64,000 bases of DNA from Acidobacteriota bacterium (GCA_016712445.1 JADJRB010000001.1:1860001-1924000); one strand, 5' to 3'; positions 1-8,063 are shown, numbered from the stretch's first letter. The notes: generated from the letters alone by a model not told the origin. Numbers and translations: made by a program.

Positions 1-1086
1 GATCGACCCGCGACCATCCAAGAGGTAAGAGATGCGCTTCAAGCTGATGGCTTTACAGTCGTTGTGCCCTCAGTGCGCGGACGATTGAACGAATTGACAG
101 CTGACGGAAGAATTCAACGGATCGATAGAGGAGTTTATGCGCATAGGAGGTGGGTTGATCCTCATGACCGTCGCGATTCCATCGAGCAAGACATCGCAGA
201 GCTTATTCCGGACCAAAGCCCTGGGCTAAGCTTCGAGCCCGGTCCTGGTGCGAAGTTTCAAATCGCCGATAGTGGTACTCCGAGTGCGCACGACCAACAA
301 GAATTCGAGCTATCAAAAGAAGCGTTACTACAAGCGTTGGATGATCTGAAAAATTCGTGCGAAGGGTCCAATGCGTTTAAGTTCCTTGTACAGATTGTCG
401 ATCGGTATCGTTCCGCGATCGATGTTTCATCGCATTCAGTTTCAATTGATAAGGTATTTGCGCAAGGTGTCAGGTTGGAGAACGCGAAGGTCCGTATAGA
501 TCGGGACATTAGGAACGGAGACTTGCCCGATCAGGGTATAATGATAGGCGAAGCTCTGGACAGTGTGATCGCGCTTCACGGCCCCATGGTGATGGGCACG
601 GAAAGAGGACGAACCCTTGTATCGAGGTCTAGGGAATACCATCAAACTGAAGCGCAAGTCGCGGAATACAAATCTCAAGCTCGAGCGTTCATTCTCGCTA
701 TCAAAGATGCAAAAAATCTCGTTGAACGAGAAAGCCAAGAAATACTTAGCGACGCGATAGAGGACATTGGATCTGGCCGCCACCCTGAACGGTCTTTGGA
801 TGTTGCGCGGAGCGCGAACACCAACCTCGTCGTTGCGATGGGCAAGCTGGTTACCACCCCACTAGGTGTCGCAGGTGCCGCGATAGTCTCTCATGCCGTT
901 GTAACCAGTGCTCCCGGTGTGATGGCGGTGACGGAACTGTCCACTCTTTTGAATGCGGTGTGGAGTTTTTGTCTGACTAATGCCGATGTAATCCGAGGTC
1001 TCGCTGGCGAAACGGGCGCCGAACTTTCTTGGGTAAGTTCCCTGTTGAATTGGATGCACAGAAACAGGGATCGAGCAAAGGGATGA
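1..1086 (+). CDS. Partial hypothetical protein with N-terminal winged-helix-like segment
   Basis: The reading frame is open from the first base, so the true start lies left of the window; 361 residues are visible. The first 50 or so (pattern TIQEVRDAL ... VRGRLNELTADGRIQRIDRGVYA) look like a winged-helix unit, where a recognition helix is followed by a short beta hairpin. The middle (about 100-250) is charged and probably helical or coiled-coil. The last third has weakly hydrophobic stretches rich in Val/Ala. I do not recognise the family. Codon use and base composition are clearly more A/T-rich than all genes to the right, which suggests transfer and an island edge. The GTG at 64 is an internal alternative start, but the upstream residues fit the winged helix better. 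Confidence 0.6.
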   Translation, partial: DRPATIQEVRDALQADGFTVVVPSVRGRLNELTADGRIQRIDRGVYAHRRWVDPHDRRDSIEQDIAELIPDQSPGLSFEPGPGAKFQIADSGTPSAHDQQEFELSKEALLQALDDLKNSCEGSNAFKFLVQIVDRYRSAIDVSSHSVSIDKVFAQGVRLENAKVRIDRDIRNGDLPDQGIMIGEALDSVIALHGPMVMGTERGRTLVSRSREYHQTEAQVAEYKSQARAFILAIKDAKNLVERESQEILSDAIEDIGSGRHPERSLDVARSANTNLVVAMGKLVTTPLGVAGAAIVSHAVVTSAPGVMAVTELSTLLNAVWSFCLTNADVIRGLAGETGAELSWVSSLLNWMHRNRDRAKG

Positions 1087-1095
1087 CCGGTTCCG

Positions 1096-1134
1096 GGTGT
1101 CGCGTACCGGATTCAAGTGGTTCACGCGGACACC
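1096..1134. repeat. Imperfect inverted repeat after the partial gene
   Basis: GGTGTCGCG at 1096-1104 is answered by CGCGGACACC at 1125-1134, with one bulged G. It lies 10 bases past the stop of the A/T-rich gene and has no T-run, so it is a poor intrinsic terminator. It may be a hairpin or an element-end remnant. Confidence 0.35.
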
Positions 1135-1237
1135 GAACAAGGGTGAAGGCGGCTGTTTGCCGAGGAACACTCTTGTGGAAAAGGGCTTTCCGTGGTCCTG
1201 TCCGTTTCTCGATAAACGATAAGTTGGGGCAGGTGCC

Positions 1238-3181
1238 ATGATCCGTGATTTTTCCCGATTCCTGCAGTCGACGGCCGCTGCCGGCGTCCTCATCGCGCTG
1301 GGCGCCTGCGCCACTGCGCCGGCCGAAGCGCCGCCGGTTGCAGAGGTTCCTGTCGCGGCAGAAATCGTCGCCGAAGCGCCGGCGCCGGTGGAGCGCGAAC
1401 CCGTCGTCTGGGACCTGACTGACCTCTATGAAACGCCGGAAGCCTGGGACGCCGCCTATGCCGACGTGCAGGGCCGCATCGCGGAAATCCCTGCCTTCAA
1501 GGGCACGCTCGGCAAGAGCGCGAAACAGATGGCGACGGTGTACCGCACGACCTCGGACGTCGCGAAGGATGCCGTCCGCCTCTACACCTACGCGTCGCTG
1601 AAGAATGACGAGGACCAACGCGACGCCACCGCGCAGGAGCGCTTCGGCAAGGCGCAGAACCTGTTCCAGTCGCTGGGGGAGGCGACGAGCTGGATGGATC
1701 CCGAAGTGCTGAAGCTCGGCGAGAAAAAGGTGAACGCCTATCTCAAAGCCGAGCCCGCGCTCGCCGATTTCAAGTTCAGCCTCGAGGACACGCTGCGCAG
1801 CGCGCCGCACACGCTGGATGACAAGGGCGAAGCGCTGCTCGCGCAGGCGGGGCTCGCCCTGTCGCAGCCGAACCAGATCTACAGCCTGTTTGCCAATGCC
1901 TCGATCCCGTGGCCGTCGCTGACGCTCGCCGACGGCACCGAAGTGAAGCTCAACCAGGCGGGCTATTCGCGCTATCGCGGCGCGGCCAACCGCGACGATC
2001 GCAAGGCCGTGTTCGACACGTTCTGGGCTGCCTGGGAGCAGTACGAGAACGGCATGGGCGCAACGCTGAACGCGCAGGTCCAGTCCGCCATCTTCCGCGC
2101 CAAAGCGCGCAACTACACGTCTGTCCTTGAACGCAACATGGACGACGACGCGCTGCCGCCGGAAATCTACACGCAGCTCGTGACGCAGGTGAACGATGCC
2201 CTGCCGGTGTTCCACCGCTACCTGAAGCTCCGTGGACGGATGCTCGGCGTGGAAGACCTGCGCTATTACGACATCTACCCGCCGATCATCGAGGCCGACA
2301 CCGGCACCTTCGACATTCCGCGCTCGACGGAGATCACGCTCGAAGCCCTCAAGCCCTTCGGCGACGAGTACCTCGGCCTCCTCAAGGAAGGTCTCGCCGA
2401 GCAATGGATGCATGCCTATCCGCAGGAGGGCAAGGAAACCGGGGCTTATATGTCCGGCTCCGCCTATGACGTGCACCCGTACGTCCTGCTGAATCACAAT
2501 GACGACTACGACTCGCTGTCGACCTTCGCGCATGAGTGGGGCCACGCCGTCCACACGATGCTCGCGAAGTCCGAGCAGCCGTTCGAGAATGCCGGCTACT
2601 CGACCTTCATCGCGGAGATGGCCTCGACCATCAACGAGATCCTGCTCGAAGAGTACATGATCGCAAATGCGCAGACGAAGGAAGAGAAGCTCTACTATCT
2701 CGGCTACGCGCTCGAGAGCCTGCGCGGCACGTTCTACCGCCAGACAATGTTCGGCGAATTCGAACTGGCGATCCACGAAGCCGCCGAGCGCGACGAGCCG
2801 CTGACCGGCGCCAAGCTCACCGAGATCTATGGCGAACTGCTGCGCAAGTATCACGGCGAAGCCGAAGGCGTGATGACCATCGATGATGCGTATGCGGTCG
2901 AATGGGCCTTCATTCCGCACTTCTATTACGAGTTCTATGTCTATCAGTATGCCACGTCGGTATCAGGCGCGGCCTGGTTCTCCGAGCAGTTCCTCGCCGG
3001 CGATGACAAGGTGCGCGACAACTTCATCAACGTGCTGAAGGCGGGCGGCTCCGACTATCCGCACAACATCCTGATGAACGAGGCCGGCCTCGACATGACC
3101 AAGCCCGACGCCTACCAGGCCGTTGTGCGCCGCATGAACAACATCATGGACAGGATGGAAGCCCTGCTCGACGAGGAGTAG
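1238..3181 (+). CDS. pepF: M3 family oligoendopeptidase F-like lipoprotein
   Basis: Zinc oligopeptidase of the M3/PepF family, 647 residues. The N-terminus is a lipoprotein signal with a lipobox ending at Cys24 (ALGAC), followed by an Ala/Pro/Glu-rich linker, so the enzyme should be anchored on the periplasmic side of a membrane. The catalytic HEWGH is at 432-436 and the third zinc ligand is probably Glu460 in the AEMAST stretch, the usual M3 spacing. The family cleaves short peptides of roughly 6-20 residues. The ATG follows GGGGCAGG. The gene stands alone and converges on the zinc-peptidase gene 13 bases away. Family assignment is firm; substrate is unknown. Confidence 0.92.
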   Translation: MIRDFSRFLQSTAAAGVLIALGACATAPAEAPPVAEVPVAAEIVAEAPAPVEREPVVWDLTDLYETPEAWDAAYADVQGRIAEIPAFKGTLGKSAKQMATVYRTTSDVAKDAVRLYTYASLKNDEDQRDATAQERFGKAQNLFQSLGEATSWMDPEVLKLGEKKVNAYLKAEPALADFKFSLEDTLRSAPHTLDDKGEALLAQAGLALSQPNQIYSLFANASIPWPSLTLADGTEVKLNQAGYSRYRGAANRDDRKAVFDTFWAAWEQYENGMGATLNAQVQSAIFRAKARNYTSVLERNMDDDALPPEIYTQLVTQVNDALPVFHRYLKLRGRMLGVEDLRYYDIYPPIIEADTGTFDIPRSTEITLEALKPFGDEYLGLLKEGLAEQWMHAYPQEGKETGAYMSGSAYDVHPYVLLNHNDDYDSLSTFAHEWGHAVHTMLAKSEQPFENAGYSTFIAEMASTINEILLEEYMIANAQTKEEKLYYLGYALESLRGTFYRQTMFGEFELAIHEAAERDEPLTGAKLTEIYGELLRKYHGEAEGVMTIDDAYAVEWAFIPHFYYEFYVYQYATSVSGAAWFSEQFLAGDDKVRDNFINVLKAGGSDYPHNILMNEAGLDMTKPDAYQAVVRRMNNIMDRMEALLDEE

Positions 3182-3194
3182 GGGCGCCGTCCAG

Positions 3195-4034
3195 CTACTT
3201 GAACGTGTTGCACTGGTTCGGGTCGCCGGTCTGGTAGCCGCGGCCGAGCCATTCCATCCGCTGCGCCGCCGTGCCGTGCGTGAAGGCTTCGGGGGTTACT
3301 TTGCCCTGCATCCGTTTCTGGATCATGTCGTCGCCGATTGCCTGCGCGGTCTTCAGGCCTTCTTCCATGTCGCCGCGTTCGAGCGCCACCGCCCCGCCGG
3401 AGGCGTCGGACGCGCGCGCGGCCCAGACGCCGGCATAGCAGTCGGCCTGCAGTTCAAGCGCAATCGAATACTGGTTCGCCTCCTCCTGACTGCGCGCGGA
3501 TTGCTGCGCCTGCTGCACCCGCTGCGAAGCGCCGGTCAGCGTCTGCACATGGTGGCCGAACTCGTGGGCGATCACGTAAGCCCTCGCAAATTCTGCGCTT
3601 GAGGCGCCGAGCTTGTCTTCCATCTCCTGCCAGAAGGAGAGGTCGAGATACACGGTCTGGTCGTTGGGGCAGTAGAAAGGCCCCATCGCGGCCTGACCGA
3701 AGCCGCAGCCGGTATTCGTGCCCTGCTCGTAAAGCACGACTGATGGCGGCGTGTAGCCTTGCAGCGACGCGCTCCACACGTCGTTGATGTTGGCGCCCAC
3801 GACGTCCACGAACAGGCCGGCCTGGTCTTCCGGCGTGCCTTCGACACCGGCCTGCTGTTCGGAGGAGGTGGCCTGTCCGAGCACCGACTGGGTCTGCTGC
3901 GGGTCGATGCCGAACACGAAATAGCCGATCAGAGCGACCAGCACGACGCCGAGGCCGCCGCCGGCCGCTGCGCCGGGGCCAAGCCCGCGCCGGTCTTCAA
4001 CATTGCCGCCGCGGCGTCCGCCTTGCCATTTCAT
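3195..4034 (-). CDS. YpfJ-family neutral zinc metallopeptidase
   Basis: A 279-residue protein of the putative neutral zinc metallopeptidase family (Zn_peptidase, YpfJ-like). It starts MKWQGGRRGGNVEDRRG, as the family usually does, then has one membrane helix (about residues 22-42, VVLVALIGYFVFG) and an extracytoplasmic domain with HEFGHH at 157-162. A conserved-looking C-terminal part (ERGDMEEGLKTAQAIGDD ... RMEWLGRGYQTGD) completes the family pattern. The start at 4034 was chosen because AGGGAGA lies just upstream and the N-terminus matches the family; a 47-residue longer frame has no such support. Physiological substrate is not known. Confidence 0.9.
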   Translation of the reverse strand: MKWQGGRRGGNVEDRRGLGPGAAAGGGLGVVLVALIGYFVFGIDPQQTQSVLGQATSSEQQAGVEGTPEDQAGLFVDVVGANINDVWSASLQGYTPPSVVLYEQGTNTGCGFGQAAMGPFYCPNDQTVYLDLSFWQEMEDKLGASSAEFARAYVIAHEFGHHVQTLTGASQRVQQAQQSARSQEEANQYSIALELQADCYAGVWAARASDASGGAVALERGDMEEGLKTAQAIGDDMIQKRMQGKVTPEAFTHGTAAQRMEWLGRGYQTGDPNQCNTFK

Positions 4035-4201
4035 CGGTCGTCTCCCTGAAAGCAGGCGCGCCTGCGCTGTTGCCCTTACCCTTTTACCGCCATTGGGGCG
4101 GCAAGAGCCAGCCATTCTGCGCGGGAGGAATTTGCGGAAGGCCTTGCCATCAGCCCCTTTCGCATACGAGATCACAACGCCGAGCGATCAGGAGACGTTC
4201 C

Positions 4202-4600
4202 ATGCGCCTCAACCAGGTGACCTTGCCGTGCACGGACTACGCCGCCAGCGTCAGCTGGTGGCAGCGCTTCGGCCTCAAGCTGATCGTCGATTCGCCGCCG
4301 CGCTATGCGCGTTTTGAATGTCCGGCCGAGGACGGCGAAGAGCCCGCCACGCTGTCGATCCATCAGGTCGATGCGCCGCTGACGACCGATTGGCCTGCGG
4401 TCTATTTCGAAGTGAAGGACGTGTTCATCGAGGTGGGCGGGCGCTGCATGAACGGCATCCATCCGCTCGGCGAGCCGGAGAGGAAAGACTGGCGCTGGAC
4501 GGAAGCCTGGTTCCGGGATCCGGCGGGCAACCGTGTGTGTCTTTATGTGGCGGGGCAAAACCGTCGGTTCCCTCCGTGGCGCGTGGCAGAGACGAGCTAG
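4202..4600 (+). CDS. VOC (glyoxalase/bleomycin-resistance fold) family protein
   Basis: A 132-residue protein of the vicinal oxygen chelate fold. The N-terminal MRLNQVTLPCTDYAASVSWW and the C-terminal AWFRDPAGNRVCLY are the two characteristic ends of the fold (beta-alpha-beta-beta-beta with the DPxGN turn). Family members are dioxygenases, isomerases or drug-binding proteins; nothing here fixes the reaction. The ATG at 4202 follows CAGGAGAC at a good distance; the frame is open 44 codons further upstream but that part is out of family. The gene is divergent from the zinc peptidase and has no obvious operon partner. Confidence 0.8.
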   Translation: MRLNQVTLPCTDYAASVSWWQRFGLKLIVDSPPRYARFECPAEDGEEPATLSIHQVDAPLTTDWPAVYFEVKDVFIEVGGRCMNGIHPLGEPERKDWRWTEAWFRDPAGNRVCLYVAGQNRRFPPWRVAETS

Positions 4601-4685
4601 CGCCGCACGTGATTCAGTCAGCAGAAGCGTCCGGCGCAGCGGGGCTGTCCGGCGTGGATGGCGTGAGGCGGGATTTCGTCATGGC

Positions 4686-5090
4686 CTACGAGGTATTAGG
4701 GAACAAAAGGGGCCATGATTCCTTGCCGGGGCGATCGCAGTGCGATCGCTGGTCCCGACAAGCCCCCGAGAAGCGGGAGAGGGGGGCGTTGCAGGTTGCT
4801 TCAATGTCGAGGCAGGCCGGGAGGCGGGTGGACCAGATGGGGTCGTCAAAGCGTGGCCGGAGCGGCGCGAGGGGATCGTGCTTCGGGGTTTCGATCCGGT
4901 CGCCGCGATAGACGATGCGCACGCCGCCCCACCAGGTGACGGCGAGCATCACGCCGGTGAGCTTTTCGCGCTGGAGGGAAATCCAGGCCGCCTTCAGCTG
5001 CCAGTAGAGGACCGGCCAGAAGAACGGGTGCACGGCATCGAAGAGATGCCGGAAGTACACGTAGTTCCGTATGCTGAGGAAGGTGGACAT
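4686..5090 (-). CDS. Hypothetical protein, 134 aa, with repeat-derived C-terminus
   Basis: No family recognised. Residues 1-100 look like a real small protein: aromatic-rich start (NYVYFRHLFDAVHPFFWPVLYW), a short hydrophobic patch (GVMLAVTWWGGV) and a charged part. The last 34 residues read through a sequence with dispersed-repeat character (4690-4795), so the original 3' end was probably replaced. There is no clear Shine-Dalgarno before the ATG at 5090, but TATACT lies only six bases upstream, which would fit a leaderless message. The 3' end runs towards the VOC gene. Confidence 0.5.
   Translation of the reverse strand: MSTFLSIRNYVYFRHLFDAVHPFFWPVLYWQLKAAWISLQREKLTGVMLAVTWWGGVRIVYRGDRIETPKHDPLAPLRPRFDDPIWSTRLPACLDIEATCNAPLSRFSGACRDQRSHCDRPGKESWPLLFPNTS
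4690..4795. repeat. Probable dispersed intergenic repeat with paired GCGATCGC sites
   Basis: The segment holds GCGATCGC twice, separated by AGT (4731-4749), forming a near-perfect palindrome. Next to it is a run of the type AGAAGCGGGAGAGGGGG, which is common in repeats scattered between genes of GC-rich proteobacteria. It overlaps the 3' end of the hypothetical gene. Only one copy is in the window, so the repeat status is inferred. Confidence 0.4.
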
Positions 5091-5159
5091 CGGCGGAGTA
5101 TAAATCCGCTACGGACCCCGCCGGATTGGGAGGGGGCAAGTTTTTCAAGGGCGCGTCCG

Positions 5160-5245
5160 ACTGCCGGGCGCCGGCATCCGCGCGATGGTCAGCAGATACA
5201 GCAGGTCCGGGTCCCGGCTTTCACCGGGATGACACGGGAAATAAA
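5160..5245. repeat. REP-like dispersed repeat (PGESRDP type)
   Basis: On the minus strand this reads through CATCCCGGTGAAAGCCGG, whose translation gives the HPGESRDPD peptide that recurs as a spurious translation of short interspersed repeats in many proteobacteria. The core CCCGGCTTTCACCGGG can form a hairpin. It sits in the gap between two minus-strand genes and is not likely to be translated. Confidence 0.55.
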
Positions 5246-5276
5246 ATTTCGAGGCGGGGCGAAGCGGGCTGATTTT

Positions 5277-5302
5277 GTTGCGCAAGGCGAAACTTGCGCA
5301 AC
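5277..5302. repeat. Perfect 10-bp inverted repeat
   Basis: GTTGCGCAAG (5277-5286) is followed, after a six-base loop GCGAAA, by its exact complement CTTGCGCAAC (5293-5302). It lies 40 bases past the stop of the minus-strand 51-codon gene. On that strand no T-run follows, so it would act as an RNA-stabilising hairpin or protein site rather than a classical terminator. Confidence 0.5.
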
Positions 5303-5341
5303 GGTTTTCAGCTCGGGATGGGCTTCGGTCTGCCGCGTCGC

Positions 5342-5497
5342 TCAGTCGCCGCCAGTGCGGATGTCTTCGGCGGCGAAGGTGCGCTTGGCGGTGTCGCGGA
5401 AGGTGTGGGTGCACTTGGCGCCCTGACGTTTGTGCGGTTTGCACAACAGGCAGCCGGCGCGGGTCGATTTCGGGCCCTTGCGTTTGAAATTCGCCAT
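5342..5497 (-). CDS. Small basic CxxC protein, 51 aa
   Basis: A 51-residue, strongly basic protein starting MANFKRKGPKSTRAGC and containing CLLCKPHKRQG, with a third Cys at residue 29. The CxxC followed by a basic His-containing stretch resembles half of a zinc ribbon or a small RNA-binding protein. The start at 5497 is supported by a strong AAAGGAGG seven bases upstream; the longer open frame continuing to 5950 on this strand is only a shadow of the permease gene. It lies downstream of the two permease genes on the same strand, 68 bases after the last stop. I recall similar uncharacterised small proteins in alphaproteobacteria; function unknown. Confidence 0.75.
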   Translation of the reverse strand: MANFKRKGPKSTRAGCLLCKPHKRQGAKCTHTFRDTAKRTFAAEDIRTGGD

Positions 5498-5565
5498 GTG
5501 AGCCCTCCTTTCAGACCGGAGCGGGCGTATGCGCCCAGCCGGGTGAATGCGCCGTGAACGCGGGT

Positions 5566-6477
5566 CTAGCGCTCTTTCGGGTCGAGCGCATCGCGCAGGC
5601 CGTCGCCGATGAAGTTGAGGCAGAGCAGCGTCACCGACATGGTGACGGCAGGCGCGATCAGCATCCACGGCTTTTCTTCCATCAGCTTGGCGCCGTCGGA
5701 GATCAGCACGCCGAGCGAGGTCAGCGGTTCGTTCACGCCAAGACCGAGGAAGGACAGGAAACTCTCCGCAAGGATGACCACCGGGATGGTCAGCGTCACA
5801 TACACGGCGACCGGGCCGATCACGTTCGGCAGGATGTGGCGCAGGATGATGTCGCGGCGCGAGACGCCGGCGGCGCGGGCTGCTTCGATGAATTCCTTGC
5901 CTTTGATCGACAGCGTCTGGCCGCGCACGATGCGGCTCATGGTCAGCCATTCGATCGCGCCGATGGCAGCAAAGATCAGCACGATGTTGCGCTCGAAGAC
6001 CGTCAGCAGGAGGATGACGAAGAAGATGAAAGGCAGGGCGTAGAGCACGTCCACGATCCGCATCATGAAGTTGTCGATGCGGCCGCCGAGATAACCGGCC
6101 ACGGCGCCCCAGGTGACGCCGATGAACAGGCTGACCGCGGTGGCAACGATGCCGACCAGCAGCGAGATGCGAAGGCCGATCAGCAGGCGGGCGAACAGGT
6201 CGCGGCGCTGCAGGTCAGTGCCGAGGATGTGCATGTTCTCGAAGGTCGGCGCGATGGTGCGCAGGTCCGAGATGGTGCGGTAGTCGTGCACCCAGACCAT
6301 CGGTCCGATGATGGCGACCAGCGAGATGAGTCCGAACAGGATCATCGAGAACACCGCCGCCTTGTTGCGCAACAGGCGCGCGCGGGCGTCGTCCCACAGC
6401 GAGCGGCCACCCTGGATGGCCTGCGTCACCGCTTCGACGCGGCCCGTCGGATCAAGAACCGGATCGAGGTGCGCCAT
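5566..6477 (-). CDS. Peptide/nickel-type ABC transporter permease (OppC/DppC family)
   Basis: Inner-membrane permease subunit of an oligopeptide-type ABC importer, 303 residues. An N-terminal cytoplasmic part precedes a first helix near residues 40-60. The family hallmark is visible: long periplasmic loop (TIAPTFENMHILGTDLQRRDLF), then five more helices and the EAA loop (EAARAAGVSRRDIILRHILPNV), which contacts the ATPase. The ATG shares one base with the stop of the upstream permease gene (TGATG), so the two are translationally coupled. No ATPase gene follows. OppC versus DppC cannot be decided from sequence alone. Confidence 0.92.
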   Translation of the reverse strand: MAHLDPVLDPTGRVEAVTQAIQGGRSLWDDARARLLRNKAAVFSMILFGLISLVAIIGPMVWVHDYRTISDLRTIAPTFENMHILGTDLQRRDLFARLLIGLRISLLVGIVATAVSLFIGVTWGAVAGYLGGRIDNFMMRIVDVLYALPFIFFVILLLTVFERNIVLIFAAIGAIEWLTMSRIVRGQTLSIKGKEFIEAARAAGVSRRDIILRHILPNVIGPVAVYVTLTIPVVILAESFLSFLGLGVNEPLTSLGVLISDGAKLMEEKPWMLIAPAVTMSVTLLCLNFIGDGLRDALDPKER

Positions 6478-7445
6478 CAGTCGTATTTCACTTTGGGATC
6501 GAGCATGGCGTACAGGATGTCGGCCACGAGATTGAGGATGATGATGAAGCCCGCATAGACGATGATGGCGCCCATCACGAGCGTGTAGTCACGGTTCAGC
6601 GCGCCATCGACGAAGTAGGAGCCGAGGCCGGGCAGGCCGAAGATTTTCTCGATCACCACAGAGCCGGTCATCACGCGGGCCATTGCCGGGCCGGCATACG
6701 AGATCAGCGGAAGCAGCGCGGAGGGCAGGGCGTGGCGGGTGATCACCTGCCATTCGCTGAGGCCCTTGGCGCGTGCGGTGCGGATATGGTTGGCGCGCAT
6801 GGTCTCGATGGTCGAGGCGCGCATCAGGCGCGAGATGATGGCGACCTGCGCGAGCGTGAGGGTGAGCACCGGCAGGGTCATGTTGTGCCAGGTCATGCCG
6901 ATGTTCGGGTAGGTGCCGAGGCCGCCAACGGCGAAGATGCCGGCGCCGAGCGCGAAGACGAGGATCAGCAGCGGCCCGATGACGAAACTCGGCACCGATA
7001 TGCCGACCATCGCGATGCCCATGACGCCGTAGTCTGTCGCCGAGTTTTGCCTGAGCCCCGCGAACACGCCGAGCAGCGTGCCGACAATCAGCGAGATGAC
7101 CATGGTCAGCACGCCGATGGTCAGCGAGACCGGCAGGCCGTCGGCGATCAGGTCGTTCACGCTCTTGCCGAGGGTTTTGTAGGAGGGGCCGAAATCGCCA
7201 TGGATCACGCCGCCGACATAATTGAGGTATTGTTCGTGCAGCGGCTTGTCCAAACCGAACTTCGCGGCGATCGCGCGCTCGGTTTCGGGCGGCAGCTTGC
7301 GCTGGCCGTCGAAGGGCCCGCCGGGCGCGGCGCGCATCATCAGGAAGGCGACGCTGATGATCGCCAGCATCGTGGGGATCGCGATCAGGAGCCGCCGGAG
7401 CGTATAGCCCCACGGAATCCGGCGGAATGCGCGTTGCAGCATCAT
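6477..7445 (-). CDS. Peptide/nickel-type ABC transporter permease (OppB/DppB family)
   Basis: Second permease of the importer, 322 residues from the ATG at 7445. It begins with a basic segment and helix 1 (RRLLIAIPTMLAIISVAFLMM), then the PGGPFD motif typical of OppB, several helices, the EAA loop (TARAKGLSEWQVITRHALPSALLP) and the FGLPGLGSYFVDGAL signature near the C-terminus. The start is uncertain: the frame is open to 7523, two ATGs stand in tandem at 7445 and 7442, and no strong ribosome site is seen. The family N-terminus fits 7445 or 7442. It is the first gene of the pair. Confidence 0.9.
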   Translation of the reverse strand: MMLQRAFRRIPWGYTLRRLLIAIPTMLAIISVAFLMMRAAPGGPFDGQRKLPPETERAIAAKFGLDKPLHEQYLNYVGGVIHGDFGPSYKTLGKSVNDLIADGLPVSLTIGVLTMVISLIVGTLLGVFAGLRQNSATDYGVMGIAMVGISVPSFVIGPLLILVFALGAGIFAVGGLGTYPNIGMTWHNMTLPVLTLTLAQVAIISRLMRASTIETMRANHIRTARAKGLSEWQVITRHALPSALLPLISYAGPAMARVMTGSVVIEKIFGLPGLGSYFVDGALNRDYTLVMGAIIVYAGFIIILNLVADILYAMLDPKVKYD

Positions 7446-7582
7446 CACGTGAGGAAAAAGCCTCTGGTCACAGCAGGTTGATTGGCCGGGCGGCCATGCC
7501 CCGCTTGGCAGGGAGCAATACATTCCTTAGCTAGAGAACAGAAGCGATCAAGCGACACGCTGCATACAAGGACAGGACTCTC

Positions 7583-7993
7583 ATGGCCGACATCCGTCAG
7601 GTAACGCCCGATTTCGCGGTCGCCCCGCAGCTTTCAGAAGCGGATATCGAGGCCGTCGCCAAAGCCGGCTTCAAGACGCTGATCGCCAACCGCCCGGACG
7701 GGGAAGGCGGCGTTGACCAGCCGCGCATGGGCCAGATTCGCGCGAAAGCCGAATCCCTCGGCCTGACATTCGCCGCCCTGCCGTTTTCCGGCGCGCCGAC
7801 GCCCGAAATTGTCGAGCGGATGGGACATATCCTGAACGAAGCGCCGCAGCCGGTGCTGGCCTATTGCCGGACCGGCACGCGCTCGATCACGGCCTGGGCG
7901 CTGGTACATGCCGGACAGGGCGCCGGGGAGGACATCATCGACGCCGCCGCCGGGGCCGGTTACGATCTTTCCAGCCTCAGGGAACTGCTCTAA
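7583..7993 (+). CDS. TIGR01244/DUF442 family phosphatase-like protein
   Basis: A 136-residue protein of the DUF442 (beta-lactamase-hydrolase-like) group, a tyrosine-phosphatase fold. The phosphate-binding loop CRTGTRS matches the C(x)5R pattern of this superfamily. N-terminal IRQVTPDFAVAPQLSEADIEAVAKAGFKTLIANRPDGE is the family signature. Relatives occur alone or fused to sulfur dioxygenases and rhodaneses in sulfide metabolism, but no such partner is present here. The ATG follows AGGACAGGAC. It is divergent from the permease pair with about 60 bases between the ORFs upstream limits. Confidence 0.88.
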   Translation: MADIRQVTPDFAVAPQLSEADIEAVAKAGFKTLIANRPDGEGGVDQPRMGQIRAKAESLGLTFAALPFSGAPTPEIVERMGHILNEAPQPVLAYCRTGTRSITAWALVHAGQGAGEDIIDAAAGAGYDLSSLRELL

Positions 7994-8044
7994 GGCGGCG
8001 GCGCTGTGACAGTTGCACGGCAAAACTTGACTTGAACGGGGGCG

Positions 8045-8063
8045 TGACGCGTGTAACGCGTCA
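8045..8063. promoter_or_regulatory. Palindrome in front of the ATP-grasp-like gene (candidate operator)
   Basis: TGACGCGT (8045-8052), a three-base centre GTA, then ACGCGTCA (8056-8063): a perfect 8-bp inverted repeat about 50 bases before the ATG at 8114. A possible -35 element TTGACT is at 8027-8032, so the palindrome would cover the expected -10 region. It could be a repressor site or an RNA hairpin. Confidence 0.4.

Noticed and set aside
977..2920. 647-codon frame antisense to pepF
   Set aside because: pepF has signal, motifs and full length; the antisense frame has none.
5277..5302. Hairpin as terminator of the 51-codon gene
   Set aside because: On the minus strand it is followed by AAAATC, not a T-run, so only the repeat is reported.
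4740..5426. 228-codon plus-strand frame across repeats
   Set aside because: It crosses two repeat-like segments and is opposite the hypothetical gene; no motif or start signal.
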